Shown here piece after piece: positions 14,820-24,827 of a stretch of 27,764 nucleotides of DNA (positions within the stretch are counted from its first letter, which is position 1; the number at the start of each line of letters is the position of its first letter). Where the stretch lies: NCBI GenBank assembly GCA_013286985.1, contig JABDEQ010000031.1:1-27764 (forward strand). Reading direction: 5' to 3'. Origin of the DNA: Bacteroidota bacterium (GTDB lineage: Bacteria; Bacteroidota; Bacteroidia; Sphingobacteriales; Sphingobacteriaceae). The notes under the pieces were generated by a model. It was not told where the DNA came from. It did no database searches and saw nothing but the letters and a program-made list of their open reading frames with translations. Both the position numbers and the translations under genes were made by a program.

Positions 14820-17800
14820 TTAAAGCAAAAATATCAACGGCCATACATAATGTATAATAACTATAGTAGTCCCCACCGCTGTACCTGCGGCAATTGGAGA
14901 GATTGCAGGATGATTATTACCCGGAGGTGGCGCATAATTTTGATCTGGTTCGTCGGAGTTGGATTTCTTTTGATCCGCTTGAGCTTTCTTTTTATCTTCT
15001 TCATTATATTTCGCGCCCGGTGACTTATTTTTATTATAGTTATCATTACTCTTATTTCCACCTTCATCTGTATTCATTCTATCATCCTCATCCTTAAATG
15101 CTTGTCTGTGACTATCTGCCGGCTTCCAATCTATACCGTTTTCTGCAACCGGATTATCTTTAGTAGCATGGTCTCTCGCGGATTGCTGTGCTCTTTTATA
15201 TGATCCCTTACCGTGATACTTCATTCCGTTTTCGTACGTAATTGTGTACGAACCGGTTTGTTGTGGTTGGGGCTTCTTTTTATTATCCTCTTTATCTTTA
15301 TTATTATCTTGTGTTTGCATTCCATCAGGGTCAATATTCCTGATAGGGTTATCATCACCATATGTATAAGCAGAAAACCTTCGTGACTTCTCCGCCAATG
15401 GATCAATCGTTGTCCACCGCGCAATCACCGGATCATAAAACCTCGCGCCGTAATCGTATTGCCCTAACTCCTCCTGTAACTCTTTCTTGTTATAAAGATA
15501 TTCATTTTTAGTACTGTTGACAAGGCTGTTGATCTCCAGGCCAAACGGATAATAATCGTCTGTTTGCAGAGGCGTTATTATGCCATTTTCGGTGTCAAAT
15601 GTTATTCTTGTGTTTCCAAGGTTATCGCCCAAATAATAGTAGTAATCATAGGCCGAGCTGGGTACTACTTTGCCTTCTTCTGTCTGTATAAAACCTATTT
15701 TTGTAGTACTATTATCGTATTCTATGCCATCAATATAATCTGTGGTATTGGTTGTTCCGCTTATTACGCTTACTTTCCTCAACTTCCTGCCATTGGCATC
15801 ATACGTGTAGGTAACTGTTCCTGTAGGTTTCGTTATAGTAACCGGCAGGTTAAGTATATTATAAGTATAACTCTTGTTTTGGATAGTATTGGCCGTATTG
15901 CTGGTATTTAATACGTTCCCATTATTATCATAAGTATAATTGGTTGTTCCGCTTACCAGGTCGGTGGTACCGAAATACCCGCTGTTATCCGTTACATTTT
16001 GCAGTTGGTTGGTATTGTTATAGGTATAGCTGAGCTGGTCTATCAGGTTTGCGCTGGCACCTTGATAACGGTTCAACGTGCTGATGTTTCCGTTCAGGTC
16101 ATATGTAATACTATTTTCCGAGTTTCCGGTGGTGCCGGTACCGGCCGTTAAACGGTTTAGCTGGTCGTAAGCATAAACATAGCTGTTGGCATTGGGTGTA
16201 TTGCTTGTACCCCAGCTCTGACTGGCTATGTTACCATTGTATTGTGCGGTAGGGGTAATACCGGCTATATTGTTGACACTGTTATACTGTAACCGCATCT
16301 GGAACAAAGCTGCATTACTGCTCAATAACCACCCCCGTTCATTATAATTGTAAGCGATGCTTTGTGAAAAAGTAGCGCTATCCAAACTATTGAGGTTTTT
16401 AGTCATTAGCTGTCCTATTTCGTTATAAACAATATTGGAGATCATTGTGCGGCTGGTTGTAGCTCCCGAGCTTAAAGTAATCTGTTCCCAGGTTCCCACC
16501 TTGCGGTCCATATGGTCATATACATACTGATTGCTGATGGTAGTGGTGGTAGAAAGACTATGAACAGAATGAACCCTTGTAATGGTAAGGGGTATATTGG
16601 TGAAACTATAGGTAGTTTTTATAACATCGTTATCACCGGCACTCAATACGCCGCCAAGGTAATGCTGGCTATAGGTTTGCGTTACTCTGCCCAGGTCATC
16701 ATAATAATGAACCGTCCACAACATATCCGGCGTGGTTGGGATGCTAACTGTATTCAGTACGGCTGTTTTGGTTGCGGTTAGCAGGCCCCGGGTCATTGTA
16801 CTGGCACTTGCTGGGGCTACTACCGTTGACGGTTGCCCCGGAAAACTATAGTTGTCATAGTAATTCACCACCAAGGGGATCTGGTTATTTCCCCATGGAA
16901 ATGCCGTATCGCTATAACCCTGTATGCCGTTAGCCGTTACGGGCACCTCCCATTGGCTGACCGTATCCGTCAGGGTGATCATATTCGTCACATAACTCTG
17001 TAAAGGAGCCCGGGAACTCGTATCAATTGTAATGCCGGTCGTGATTACCCGCCCTTGTCCGTCATATTTGGTATATCCCCATTCGCCAAGGGCCTTTTTA
17101 TTGGCATCACGGTCATATAACAGTTGATCTATCTGGTTATATACCATTTCTTCGGCACCTTTACCCGGCAACTGCTTTTGGATAAGCCTTTGCCGCTCGT
17201 CATAACGATACTGGTAACATAAGTTATTTAAGGTAGTTTGGCTGATGGCACTGGTAGCGTCCGGATTGGACTGCGGCGGTAATACAAATGCCAGGTTACC
17301 AAGGTCATCATATACATAATAGGTGCTCAGCATTTGTAATTGGCTACCGATATTATTATAGGTTCGTTTTAAAACCACATGCCCTTCCATATCTTTATAC
17401 TCCTCGGTCGTATTCAGGCAGCCATCGCTCGCCGGGTTCCAGTTTTCATCTCTGGTAATGGTCAGGTAAAGTGTCCCCGTATTGTAGGTTGCTGTATTAC
17501 CCACACGCGCCAGGCTTTGGCTCTCATCACTATTAATAATCGTGGTATAAAGCGCCACCATACGGCTGCCGGGATTGTTACTTAGTATGCCGGGGTTAAA
17601 ACTGCTTTGATCATTACTTTCATAATCCACAGTGGTGGTATGCCCGCTGCCGCTTATGCCGCTGGTGCTTAATTGCCAAGACTGTCCCGGATCGCCTTGT
17701 TCTACTACCCTGTTCAGCGGCGAGGGCTCATAATTGATTCCGCTAACCGGGTAAGCATTATTAACAACTCCGGGGGCATTCCAGGTGCTTCCCGTCGGAT

Positions 17801-19457
17801 TGCTATAAAATGTCGGTTGGTCTGCCAACGCAGTAGTTTTATAACTCCCGTCGCTGGCCGCCGTTGGTTGTACAGAGTAAGGTAAATATTTTACGGAATC
17901 TCTTCCAAACTGGTCATAAACTATAGGCTGTACCACATCTCTGCCCGTCGGCGATCCTTTTACCTGTACGGTTTGCATCGGCCGACCTAAGCCATCCAAA
18001 TACTGTACGGCGATCTCTACCTGGTTCTTATCAACGCTGGCAGCGATTAATGCACTATTGTTAGTAATGAGTGCTACCCTTGGTGTAAAAGTGGCGACAT
18101 AGTTTTGGCTCTGGCTCGGGTTAAAGCTGCTTTGAGGGTTCACTGCAAGTGTGATGGTGGTGCTGCCTGCTCCTTGCCCATTGACGGCAGTTATGGTATA
18201 GGTGGTAGCGGGCGAGGCTGCTGCTGGTACGCCGCTGATACCGCCTGTGGCACGGTCAAACAGTAAACCTGTTGGTAAAGCCGGGCTGATACTGTAGGCA
18301 CCCGTGATGATTTTACGTATCTTGTTATTGCCAATGTCCGCGACATATACGTTACCTGTTGCATCTACTGCTACCTCCCCAGGGTTATTAAAACTGGCCG
18401 CAATACCTACCCCATCCGTCGATCCTGCCGTGCCACTGCCGGCCAGCGTACTCACTACTCCGCCAGGTGTAATCTTGCGGATAACACTATAATACTGATC
18501 TGAAATATACATATTGCCGGTCGCATCCACCGCTACGGATATCGGATAGAAAAAACTGGCCATAGGGCTATTCCCGTTTACCAGGCCCTCATAACGATTA
18601 CCAGCATAGGTACTAACCACACCAGTTGGTGTGATCTTCCTGATTACATTGTTACTTTCATCGGCAACATATAAGTTGCCTGATGCATCAATGGTCAAAC
18701 CGCACGGCAAGCTAAACTGGGCCGCCGTACCTACGCCATCGGCATAACCCCGCGTTCCGTTTCCGGCAAAGGTACTCACCATACCCGAAGGAGTAATCTT
18801 TCGGATCACGTTATTATAATTATCAGCTACATATACGTTACCCGCTGCGTCAACGACAGTACCTATCGGGTGATTGAATTCAGCAGTTGCCACAGGCCCG
18901 TCTACATAACCTTCAGTACCGTTGCCGGCCAGTGTACTTGCTGTTCCCGTCGGGCTAACCATACGGATGACATTTCCATAAAAATCAGCAACATATAGAT
19001 TCCCGTTGCCATCAAAAGATATGCCGGTAGGTAGATTGAACCTGGCGGTTCCGGCACTGCCGTTGACTTCGCCTCCTGCGCCATAGCCCGAAAAGGTGGT
19101 TACGACACCTGCTGGGGATATTTCACGAATTGAGCCGTTATAGCCATCCGCTACATATACATTGCCGCTGGCATCGGTAACCACAGATGTTGGTTTAGCA
19201 AATTCCGCACCAGTCCCTGCGCCATTGAGGTAAGCGTAAACTCCGCTCCCTGCAATAGTGATTGTTTGCCCATAGGCATAGGCTACGCCACCTGTATTGT
19301 TTGGAAATACTGGTGCAATGTGTGAGCCTACTGTATAGGTTAATGTATTGTTACTATAATTGATGAGCGGCGCCTGACAGAAGCCAGTCAGTGAAAGAAA
19401 CGCTAGTATCGTGACGATGAAAGGTGTTAATTTATTGATATGATATATCTTTTGCAT
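14820..19457 (-). CDS. NHL-propeller Rhs polymorphic toxin with URI-like tip
   Basis: A 1545-aa secreted toxin. Signal peptide at residues 1-28 (ending LTGFCQA). Residues about 75-385 are six NHL repeats (each with a DA-GN-YVAD pattern and IRKITP), a complete six-blade propeller. A putative Ig-like domain follows (386-440, LPTGLLFDRATGGISGVP). Residues about 450-590 are DUF6443-like (VQYLDGLGRPMQTVQVKGSP). YD/Rhs repeats run to the core YGARFYDPVIARWTTIDPL and DPDGM (1376-1380). The variable tip (1381-1545) contains SYTITYENGMKYHGKG...R1422, resembling a GIY-YIG/URI nuclease, then a Lys/Asp-rich part and a hydrophobic C-terminus (about 1517-1545). It lies 27 nt after the shell gene, so the two form an operon. 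Confidence 0.85.
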   Translation of the reverse strand: MQKIYHINKLTPFIVTILAFLSLTGFCQAPLINYSNNTLTYTVGSHIAPVFPNNTGGVAYAYGQTITIAGSGVYAYLNGAGTGAEFAKPTSVVTDASGNVYVADGYNGSIREISPAGVVTTFSGYGAGGEVNGSAGTARFNLPTGISFDGNGNLYVADFYGNVIRMVSPTGTASTLAGNGTEGYVDGPVATAEFNHPIGTVVDAAGNVYVADNYNNVIRKITPSGMVSTFAGNGTRGYADGVGTAAQFSLPCGLTIDASGNLYVADESNNVIRKITPTGVVSTYAGNRYEGLVNGNSPMASFFYPISVAVDATGNMYISDQYYSVIRKITPGGVVSTLAGSGTAGSTDGVGIAASFNNPGEVAVDATGNVYVADIGNNKIRKIITGAYSISPALPTGLLFDRATGGISGVPAAASPATTYTITAVNGQGAGSTTITLAVNPQSSFNPSQSQNYVATFTPRVALITNNSALIAASVDKNQVEIAVQYLDGLGRPMQTVQVKGSPTGRDVVQPIVYDQFGRDSVKYLPYSVQPTAASDGSYKTTALADQPTFYSNPTGSTWNAPGVVNNAYPVSGINYEPSPLNRVVEQGDPGQSWQLSTSGISGSGHTTTVDYESNDQSSFNPGILSNNPGSRMVALYTTIINSDESQSLARVGNTATYNTGTLYLTITRDENWNPASDGCLNTTEEYKDMEGHVVLKRTYNNIGSQLQMLSTYYVYDDLGNLAFVLPPQSNPDATSAISQTTLNNLCYQYRYDERQRLIQKQLPGKGAEEMVYNQIDQLLYDRDANKKALGEWGYTKYDGQGRVITTGITIDTSSRAPLQSYVTNMITLTDTVSQWEVPVTANGIQGYSDTAFPWGNNQIPLVVNYYDNYSFPGQPSTVVAPASASTMTRGLLTATKTAVLNTVSIPTTPDMLWTVHYYDDLGRVTQTYSQHYLGGVLSAGDNDVIKTTYSFTNIPLTITRVHSVHSLSTTTTISNQYVYDHMDRKVGTWEQITLSSGATTSRTMISNIVYNEIGQLMTKNLNSLDSATFSQSIAYNYNERGWLLSSNAALFQMRLQYNSVNNIAGITPTAQYNGNIASQSWGTSNTPNANSYVYAYDQLNRLTAGTGTTGNSENSITYDLNGNISTLNRYQGASANLIDQLSYTYNNTNQLQNVTDNSGYFGTTDLVSGTTNYTYDNNGNVLNTSNTANTIQNKSYTYNILNLPVTITKPTGTVTYTYDANGRKLRKVSVISGTTNTTDYIDGIEYDNSTTKIGFIQTEEGKVVPSSAYDYYYYLGDNLGNTRITFDTENGIITPLQTDDYYPFGLEINSLVNSTKNEYLYNKKELQEELGQYDYGARFYDPVIARWTTIDPLAEKSRRFSAYTYGDDNPIRNIDPDGMQTQDNNKDKEDNKKKPQPQQTGSYTITYENGMKYHGKGSYKRAQQSARDHATKDNPVAENGIDWKPADSHRQAFKDEDDRMNTDEGGNKSNDNYNKNKSPGAKYNEEDKKKAQADQKKSNSDEPDQNYAPPPGNNHPAISPIAAGTAVGTTIVIIHYVWPLIFLL
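15493..15557 (-). repeat. 65-nt segment identical to 12023-12087 (Rhs core)
   Basis: Partner of the block in the orphan Rhs gene. Direct orientation means that recombination between the copies would delete about 3.5 kb and join the main Rhs shell to orphan tip 2. Confidence 0.9.
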
Positions 19458-19484
19458 GTGATGTGCTGATTTAAGGTTAATTTT

Positions 19485-22400
19485 TTACTGCGCTCTGTAA
19501 TTGTATTGGTAATTTTTAATGATATTACCATACTGATCGGTTATATTAACCAACCTGCCAACACTATCATACTGGTAATAAGAAAACTGATTTTTGGCAT
19601 TGCACGAAGCAGATATGCCCACAAGCGGAATATAGGTGTAAGTGCTCATCTGTGCCGTAGAAGGATATAATCTCAATTCATCAATATAACCGCTTCCTCC
19701 TATAGTTATCGTAGCAGCCCCGGTGACTTTGTACTCGTTATAACTCCAGCCATTTAAAGTTATACTTTGGGTGGTTGCGGTAACTGTACCGCCGCTTACA
19801 ATCACTGCGGCTCCTTGTTTGGCCCAAAAAGATACCACATAACTATTCGAGCTATTCAGCGCGCTTTTAGTTATTGCGCCACTTGCCGTGTTGTAACATT
19901 GCGCACCCATTGGAGCCGTGGCATCAGTTGTTGCACCCGTAGTTGTATAAACCCAATTGCCGTAACCTACAGAACTGTAGCTCTCAAAATTGGTATAGGC
20001 AATACTTGTTGAATCGGCATTAATTACCGCAGCAATTGGATAGGTATTATAATAAGGCGGATTAATGTTTAAATACCCCCATATATAAGTGTGCAAAGCA
20101 TCCGCAACTTTATTTTCCTGCAAAATATTGCCATAAGCATCATATTGATTAAATGCAACAACGGGTTGGTAATGACTATCTTTTATTAAACTATTTGCGC
20201 CTGCCGTACTGGCTGTAAAGGTGGTTAGCGGAGTAACGGAACGCATTTCAAATACCGAATCTCTTAAAGGTTGGCCCGGTTTATAGGTAGTAAGCACCGA
20301 TTTAACCACCCTCGAATTACTACCATCAAAGTTTGACTTTTGAGTGGTTTCTTCGATGGGCACATCCAGCATATTGATGTTTTGCAAATTTAAAATTCCT
20401 GCCAATGCTGAATTAGTAGGTGAACCGGTAATATTATAATTGTCCGGATATAATATATTTTCGGTGATCAGCTCACTTTTACTGTTTACAGATGTCCGCT
20501 GTGATAATTGAAAAGAAGTGGTATCATAGGCATAGGTATTATAAGTTTGAACGTATTTAGTAGTATCACTCATATTGTAAACTTTGGTCGTATCCGACAA
20601 TAGGTATGTAAAATCAGTATAGTTGTAATAAATCTGGAACTGTAGTTTACCCCCCGTAACAAAATTCTGCAGCCCTTCATAATAATTATAAGACGGATCA
20701 AAAGTACCCGGACTTGGTACTTCACTAAAACCCACTTTTAAGCTAATAGGTGTATACGAATTACCCGAACCATAGGCATTTATTTTTTCCTGTACCCTCA
20801 CATATGTATTGGGTGCCGTTTGTTTATAATTGATTTCTTTCTTTAAAAGGCCGCGCTTCCAGCTTTGATCAACTGAAGGGGTTATGGGGAAAGCGCCAGG
20901 TGGACTAACGAGGTCAGGCACAAAGGAATAAAAATACTCGTTCATCCCATTTTGCCCCGAGCCGCCGATAAACTCTTGTACATGGGTATAACCAACTACT
21001 GAACCTTGCGACGTACCTAATGGAATATTGGAGACGGCAGTGCATTCCAGACCCTGATAAGTCCAAACGAATATACCACTATATTGGGCCTGGGGCGCTT
21101 CAATGTCCTTATTTAGAAGATAAGTATAAGTCGGGTCTCCATTTAAATTGCCACTTGATTTCGTGGAACCAGGTTCTGTATACTGGTACGTTTTTGTATT
21201 AAACGGGTTCGGGTTGATGCCGTCGTAGTCTGCAATCTGTTTAATGCGAAGTCCTCCCACAATTTGAGTAACATAACTTGAACCTCCAGAGGTCCCCAGA
21301 AGGGCGGGATTGGGTGTAGTCCACTGTACCAATAAGGAATATTTAATGCCCGTTGGGAAACTGGGACTATAAGCTACATTATTTTTTTCAAAAAGATTAA
21401 GCTTGTAGTTACCGGGATTTAAATAGAGAACCGTGTCATTTTTAAGTGCCGCAATAATCATAGTACCGGTAGAAGTAACCTGAAACAGATCAATACCTAA
21501 AACTACACTTGGCGGGTTATTTAATCCCGATGCTGTGACGGTAACCGGAACCGGGCCACCGGCGGAAACAATCTTTATTGAATCATTAGGATTACCATTA
21601 TTGATGTCATAATTATATAAGTAATTCCCAGGGTCGTTGCAAATTGCCGCCAGATGTTGTACCGGCGGATAGGCGTTTGAAAGCCCGCCAAAATCCTCGC
21701 CGCTGGAAGCTTCTGTATTTGCCTCATATGTGAAATTGGTATACCCGCCTGTTGGGTATTTAATTTGTGTTAGCATGCCGCCAAGCATAGCCTGCTCATT
21801 AGGAGTCCTGTTGGCACCAGGATATAATGTTCCGTTGTACGTTACCGTTGGCACCAGGTTGGTATTGCCCATTCCGTTATAATAACCCCAATAATCCTGT
21901 TCAAGATCCCAATAAGTATTTGTACTTGTCCTTGACCACTGATCAACATTATAGGTGAAGGAATATTTCTTCCTGGGGTTACAGTTCGGGCAATTTGCTG
22001 GAACTGTCTCTATTAATGAATCGAGCCTTAAACGCGTGCTGCTGGTATTATAGTAATAAAAATTGAATACTTTATTGAGTGAGCCGCTTACATTGGTAAT
22101 ATTGATCGCATCAACAGCCGTACCCGCACTTCCAGGATTGTCTAACCTCGAGGTATTAGAAGTGACATTTAAATTCCCATTCTCAAAGGATATATTGGTC
22201 AATTTTACTGTGTAAATTGTATTTGCTGAGGACAAATTTTCTGAATCTGTAGCAGGCCCTGGATTACCCAAATATGAACCACAGTTGTTACATTGTAGAA
22301 ATATAAAGTTGGACGCACTTATAGTTTGCTGATTAAGAATTTCTTCAGATTTATAGGTAAAATTGATCTGGTGACCATCGGGACTGATCATTCTTTTTAT

Positions 22401-23192
22401 AAACCAGGAAGTGGCAATCTTCTGTTTATTAACGACTCCGCCGCCGGTTGACGAGGTGGTGTTGGTATTCGTGAATTCTACCGCATCATTACCGTCATTG
22501 TCAGAGCCAAAAATATAGGTTACCCCATCAGGCGTTATAGCCGTAAAAGATTGGATATAAGCCTCCGTAGTATTTTTTAATGCAATCTTGAAAGTAAATT
22601 TGATCTTTTGCCTGGGCAGTACATATACATTCCCATAACTATCCATCACAAACTTTCCGGAATAATTGCCGAAATTAAAGTTGTAAACATCTGCTTCGCT
22701 GTCATAAACACCCGTTGCCATATAATTGAGTGTGGTATTAATAGTGGCTAATTGTGCGGCAGTGTAATTGGCGCCAGCGGTTACTCTCACTAAACTATCT
22801 ACTAACGGTATATTATAGGGTGGACTCAGGATGCCGTTAATAGCCTCATCTGGAAGCCCCCTCACTGTGCGAACTATTGCTCCGCCTGCGTTCAGAGACC
22901 ACCCCAACCCCACAGAGGAAGCCATCTCTTCCACCTTATTGCCACCGGAGTGATAACTGATCGATACCGGCAAGGTCAAATCACCGCTCTTTATGGTATA
23001 AATTGGGATATCAATCTTTGGAACACCTGTAAATGCGCCTACCGGCAAACTGCCATATTTACCTAAAGCCGCTGCATCAGGCGAAGGAGGTATGGCATTG
23101 GTAATGGTCACGCCGGCGTCGGGTACTGTTTGTGCACAAGTTGTAGCCAACCCGGCTATAAATAAAATAGAAATTAATACGAGTTTTTTCAT
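19485..23192 (-). CDS. SpvB/YD-like secreted shell protein, partner of the Rhs toxin
   Basis: 1235 aa with a Sec signal (MKKLVLISILFIAGLATTCA). Residues about 40-115 (GKYGSLPVGAFTGVPKIDIP, LPVSISYHSGGNKVEEMASS, GLGWSLNAGGAIVR) resemble the start of SpvB/TcB-type shell proteins, where LPxxIxYxSG...GxGW is typical. The middle is a long beta-rich YD-like region with tags such as YKSEEILNQQ and WGYYNGMG. Residues about 1060-1185 look like a carbohydrate-binding or Ig-like insert (SYVVSFWAKQGAAVIVSGG, GSGYIDELRLYP), and the C-terminus ends in a YD repeat (YYQYDSVGRLVNITDQYGNI). It has no toxin tip. The 27-nt gap to the Rhs gene suggests translation together, as for TcB and TcC, which build one hollow shell. 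Confidence 0.75.
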   Translation of the reverse strand: MKKLVLISILFIAGLATTCAQTVPDAGVTITNAIPPSPDAAALGKYGSLPVGAFTGVPKIDIPIYTIKSGDLTLPVSISYHSGGNKVEEMASSVGLGWSLNAGGAIVRTVRGLPDEAINGILSPPYNIPLVDSLVRVTAGANYTAAQLATINTTLNYMATGVYDSEADVYNFNFGNYSGKFVMDSYGNVYVLPRQKIKFTFKIALKNTTEAYIQSFTAITPDGVTYIFGSDNDGNDAVEFTNTNTTSSTGGGVVNKQKIATSWFIKRMISPDGHQINFTYKSEEILNQQTISASNFIFLQCNNCGSYLGNPGPATDSENLSSANTIYTVKLTNISFENGNLNVTSNTSRLDNPGSAGTAVDAINITNVSGSLNKVFNFYYYNTSSTRLRLDSLIETVPANCPNCNPRKKYSFTYNVDQWSRTSTNTYWDLEQDYWGYYNGMGNTNLVPTVTYNGTLYPGANRTPNEQAMLGGMLTQIKYPTGGYTNFTYEANTEASSGEDFGGLSNAYPPVQHLAAICNDPGNYLYNYDINNGNPNDSIKIVSAGGPVPVTVTASGLNNPPSVVLGIDLFQVTSTGTMIIAALKNDTVLYLNPGNYKLNLFEKNNVAYSPSFPTGIKYSLLVQWTTPNPALLGTSGGSSYVTQIVGGLRIKQIADYDGINPNPFNTKTYQYTEPGSTKSSGNLNGDPTYTYLLNKDIEAPQAQYSGIFVWTYQGLECTAVSNIPLGTSQGSVVGYTHVQEFIGGSGQNGMNEYFYSFVPDLVSPPGAFPITPSVDQSWKRGLLKKEINYKQTAPNTYVRVQEKINAYGSGNSYTPISLKVGFSEVPSPGTFDPSYNYYEGLQNFVTGGKLQFQIYYNYTDFTYLLSDTTKVYNMSDTTKYVQTYNTYAYDTTSFQLSQRTSVNSKSELITENILYPDNYNITGSPTNSALAGILNLQNINMLDVPIEETTQKSNFDGSNSRVVKSVLTTYKPGQPLRDSVFEMRSVTPLTTFTASTAGANSLIKDSHYQPVVAFNQYDAYGNILQENKVADALHTYIWGYLNINPPYYNTYPIAAVINADSTSIAYTNFESYSSVGYGNWVYTTTGATTDATAPMGAQCYNTASGAITKSALNSSNSYVVSFWAKQGAAVIVSGGTVTATTQSITLNGWSYNEYKVTGAATITIGGSGYIDELRLYPSTAQMSTYTYIPLVGISASCNAKNQFSYYQYDSVGRLVNITDQYGNIIKNYQYNYRAQ

Positions 23193-23855
23193 TGAGAGTG
23201 GTTAGGGTGTCAATAATGGCGGTTCTTACGTCCGTTATTTTATGCAACTATTAAATTGCCTTTTCATCAATAGATTTTATCAAATGCGCGGTATATGCCC
23301 TGTTCAGTGCTATGACCGATGGTATTTATTTGAGTTCAGGAAAAGAGGTATAATTGCTAGTATCAACTGCAAAATATCAATCCAGCAGTGAAAAGAATTT
23401 GCAATTTAATATATTGGGGGTTCGGTTTAGGATTCATTTCTATTGTGACAAGAGTTTAATAAATAGTTATTAGGATTTATTTGCCAAGATATTAACGACC
23501 GGATAGAAATCCAAATGTATTTCTAATTAACTCAGCCTTAAGAGTAATTTCCCATCGATTAAAATCAACAACACTAGATGCTGATTTTTCTTTAAGTTAT
23601 AGCAATAATGATACAAACAGGTTTCATTGAAATCATCCTATAAAATTGAACGATAGCGACAATCACTTTCACAATAAAGCCCTCCTTTTTGACACTTATA
23701 CATCAATTTAATCGGATTGGAAAAACAGTGGAGGATTCCCAATCCGCGCGCACTCAAGTAAACTTTCTATAGCCTGACAACGCATTTTTAATATAGCCTA
23801 TATTATCTGCAAGCAAATGAAATAAAGTTCAAAGATGTTTGTATTTTAGCCCACA
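23193..23855. other. Long gene-free region between the Rhs operon (-) and lipoprotein gene (+)
   Basis: 663 nt without a coding frame I can support. It holds the palindrome at 23789-23805 and a GGATTGG/CCAATCC inverted repeat (23714-23720 and 23739-23745, 18-nt loop). A TACATTTG box on the minus strand (23512-23519) fits the -7 consensus but lies 320 nt from the Rhs operon start and lacks a -33 box. It must contain the divergent promoters. Confidence 0.6.
23789..23805. promoter_or_regulatory. Perfect 17-nt palindrome, possible operator
   Basis: TAATATAGCCTATATTA: two 8-nt arms around a single C, ending 50 nt before the lipoprotein ATG at 23856. A near -7 box (GATGTTTG, about 23833) follows it. 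The symmetry suits a dimeric regulator binding site; the regulator is unknown. Confidence 0.45.
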
Positions 23856-24815
23856 ATGAAATTAAGACCTTTACCTTATCTATTTCTAATGTTATTTACC
23901 GGGCTGGCATGGCTATCTTCCTGTGATGACATTATTGAGCCGTCTATTGCCAAAAGCCAGGTTATTTTAGAAGCCCCTGCCAATCAATACACCAGCACCA
24001 GCTATACGATTAATTTTTGGTGGGATCAGGTGGATCATGCCCTGTCCTATCACCTACAGGTTGTAACGCCAAGCTTCGCTAATCCGGGAAACCTGGTGTT
24101 GGACACGATCGTTAGCAGCTATAAATTCTCCGCTAATTTGAACCCGGGAACTTATCAGTGGCGGGTAATGGCCGAGAATGGAAGCTCACAAACGGCTTAT
24201 GCGGCTCCAAAAACGTTTGTTGTTGCGGCCTCCAGTATTGTCGGACAAACTGTGCAGCTAACTTCGCCTGCCAATAATTACCTTACCAATCAAAGCAATA
24301 TTGTTTTTCAATGGGGAAACCTATATGGTGCAACCAAATATCAGCTGGAAGTCGATACCAATAATTTCGTCAACGAAAGTGCTGTATTAGTAAACCAAAC
24401 TATACCAGGCCAGCAGTTTAGCTACACCTTCCCAAAGGACCAGAATTATCAATGGCGGGTTAAAGCCCAAAATGATACAGCGCAGGCGCAATGGTCGTCA
24501 GTATACCAGGTCATTTATGACCATACCCCACCGGCACAGGTTACCCTTGTCGCCCCTGCCAATGGTGTTACAGTACCATTGCCGGTTACTTTGCAATGGA
24601 ACACGGTGGCACGTGCAGTGAAATACAAATTATATGTATTCCAAAGCGACGGAGTTACCAATTATAATTCCAGCTTCCCAATGAGTTTAACTGCTACCAG
24701 TTATAGTTTTAACCTGGGTGCCTCGGGTAATAAGATCTACTGGGTGGTTACTGCTGTAGATGCCGCTGGTAACGAAAGCGCTGCAGGAAGTGCAAGCTAT
24801 TTTGTGTTGCAATAA
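23856..24815 (+). CDS. Lipoprotein with three fibronectin/Ig-like repeats
   Basis: 319 aa. Lipoprotein signal with lipobox LSSC (Cys23), so it is probably anchored to the outer membrane. Three similar domains begin at about residues 37, 134 and 230 with L-x-(A/S)PAN (LEAPANQY, LTSPANNY, LVAPANGV), each containing a W-(D/G/N) and a YxLxV strand and, in the first two, a YQWRV end. This is an FN3/Ig-like fold seen in surface and secretion-associated proteins. It is 12 nt ahead of the GscC/PilP-like gene on the same strand, so it probably belongs to the same operon. The partner or ligand is unknown. Confidence 0.8.
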   Translation: MKLRPLPYLFLMLFTGLAWLSSCDDIIEPSIAKSQVILEAPANQYTSTSYTINFWWDQVDHALSYHLQVVTPSFANPGNLVLDTIVSSYKFSANLNPGTYQWRVMAENGSSQTAYAAPKTFVVAASSIVGQTVQLTSPANNYLTNQSNIVFQWGNLYGATKYQLEVDTNNFVNESAVLVNQTIPGQQFSYTFPKDQNYQWRVKAQNDTAQAQWSSVYQVIYDHTPPAQVTLVAPANGVTVPLPVTLQWNTVARAVKYKLYVFQSDGVTNYNSSFPMSLTATSYSFNLGASGNKIYWVVTAVDAAGNESAAGSASYFVLQ

Positions 24816-24827
24816 AGTTGTAAACGT

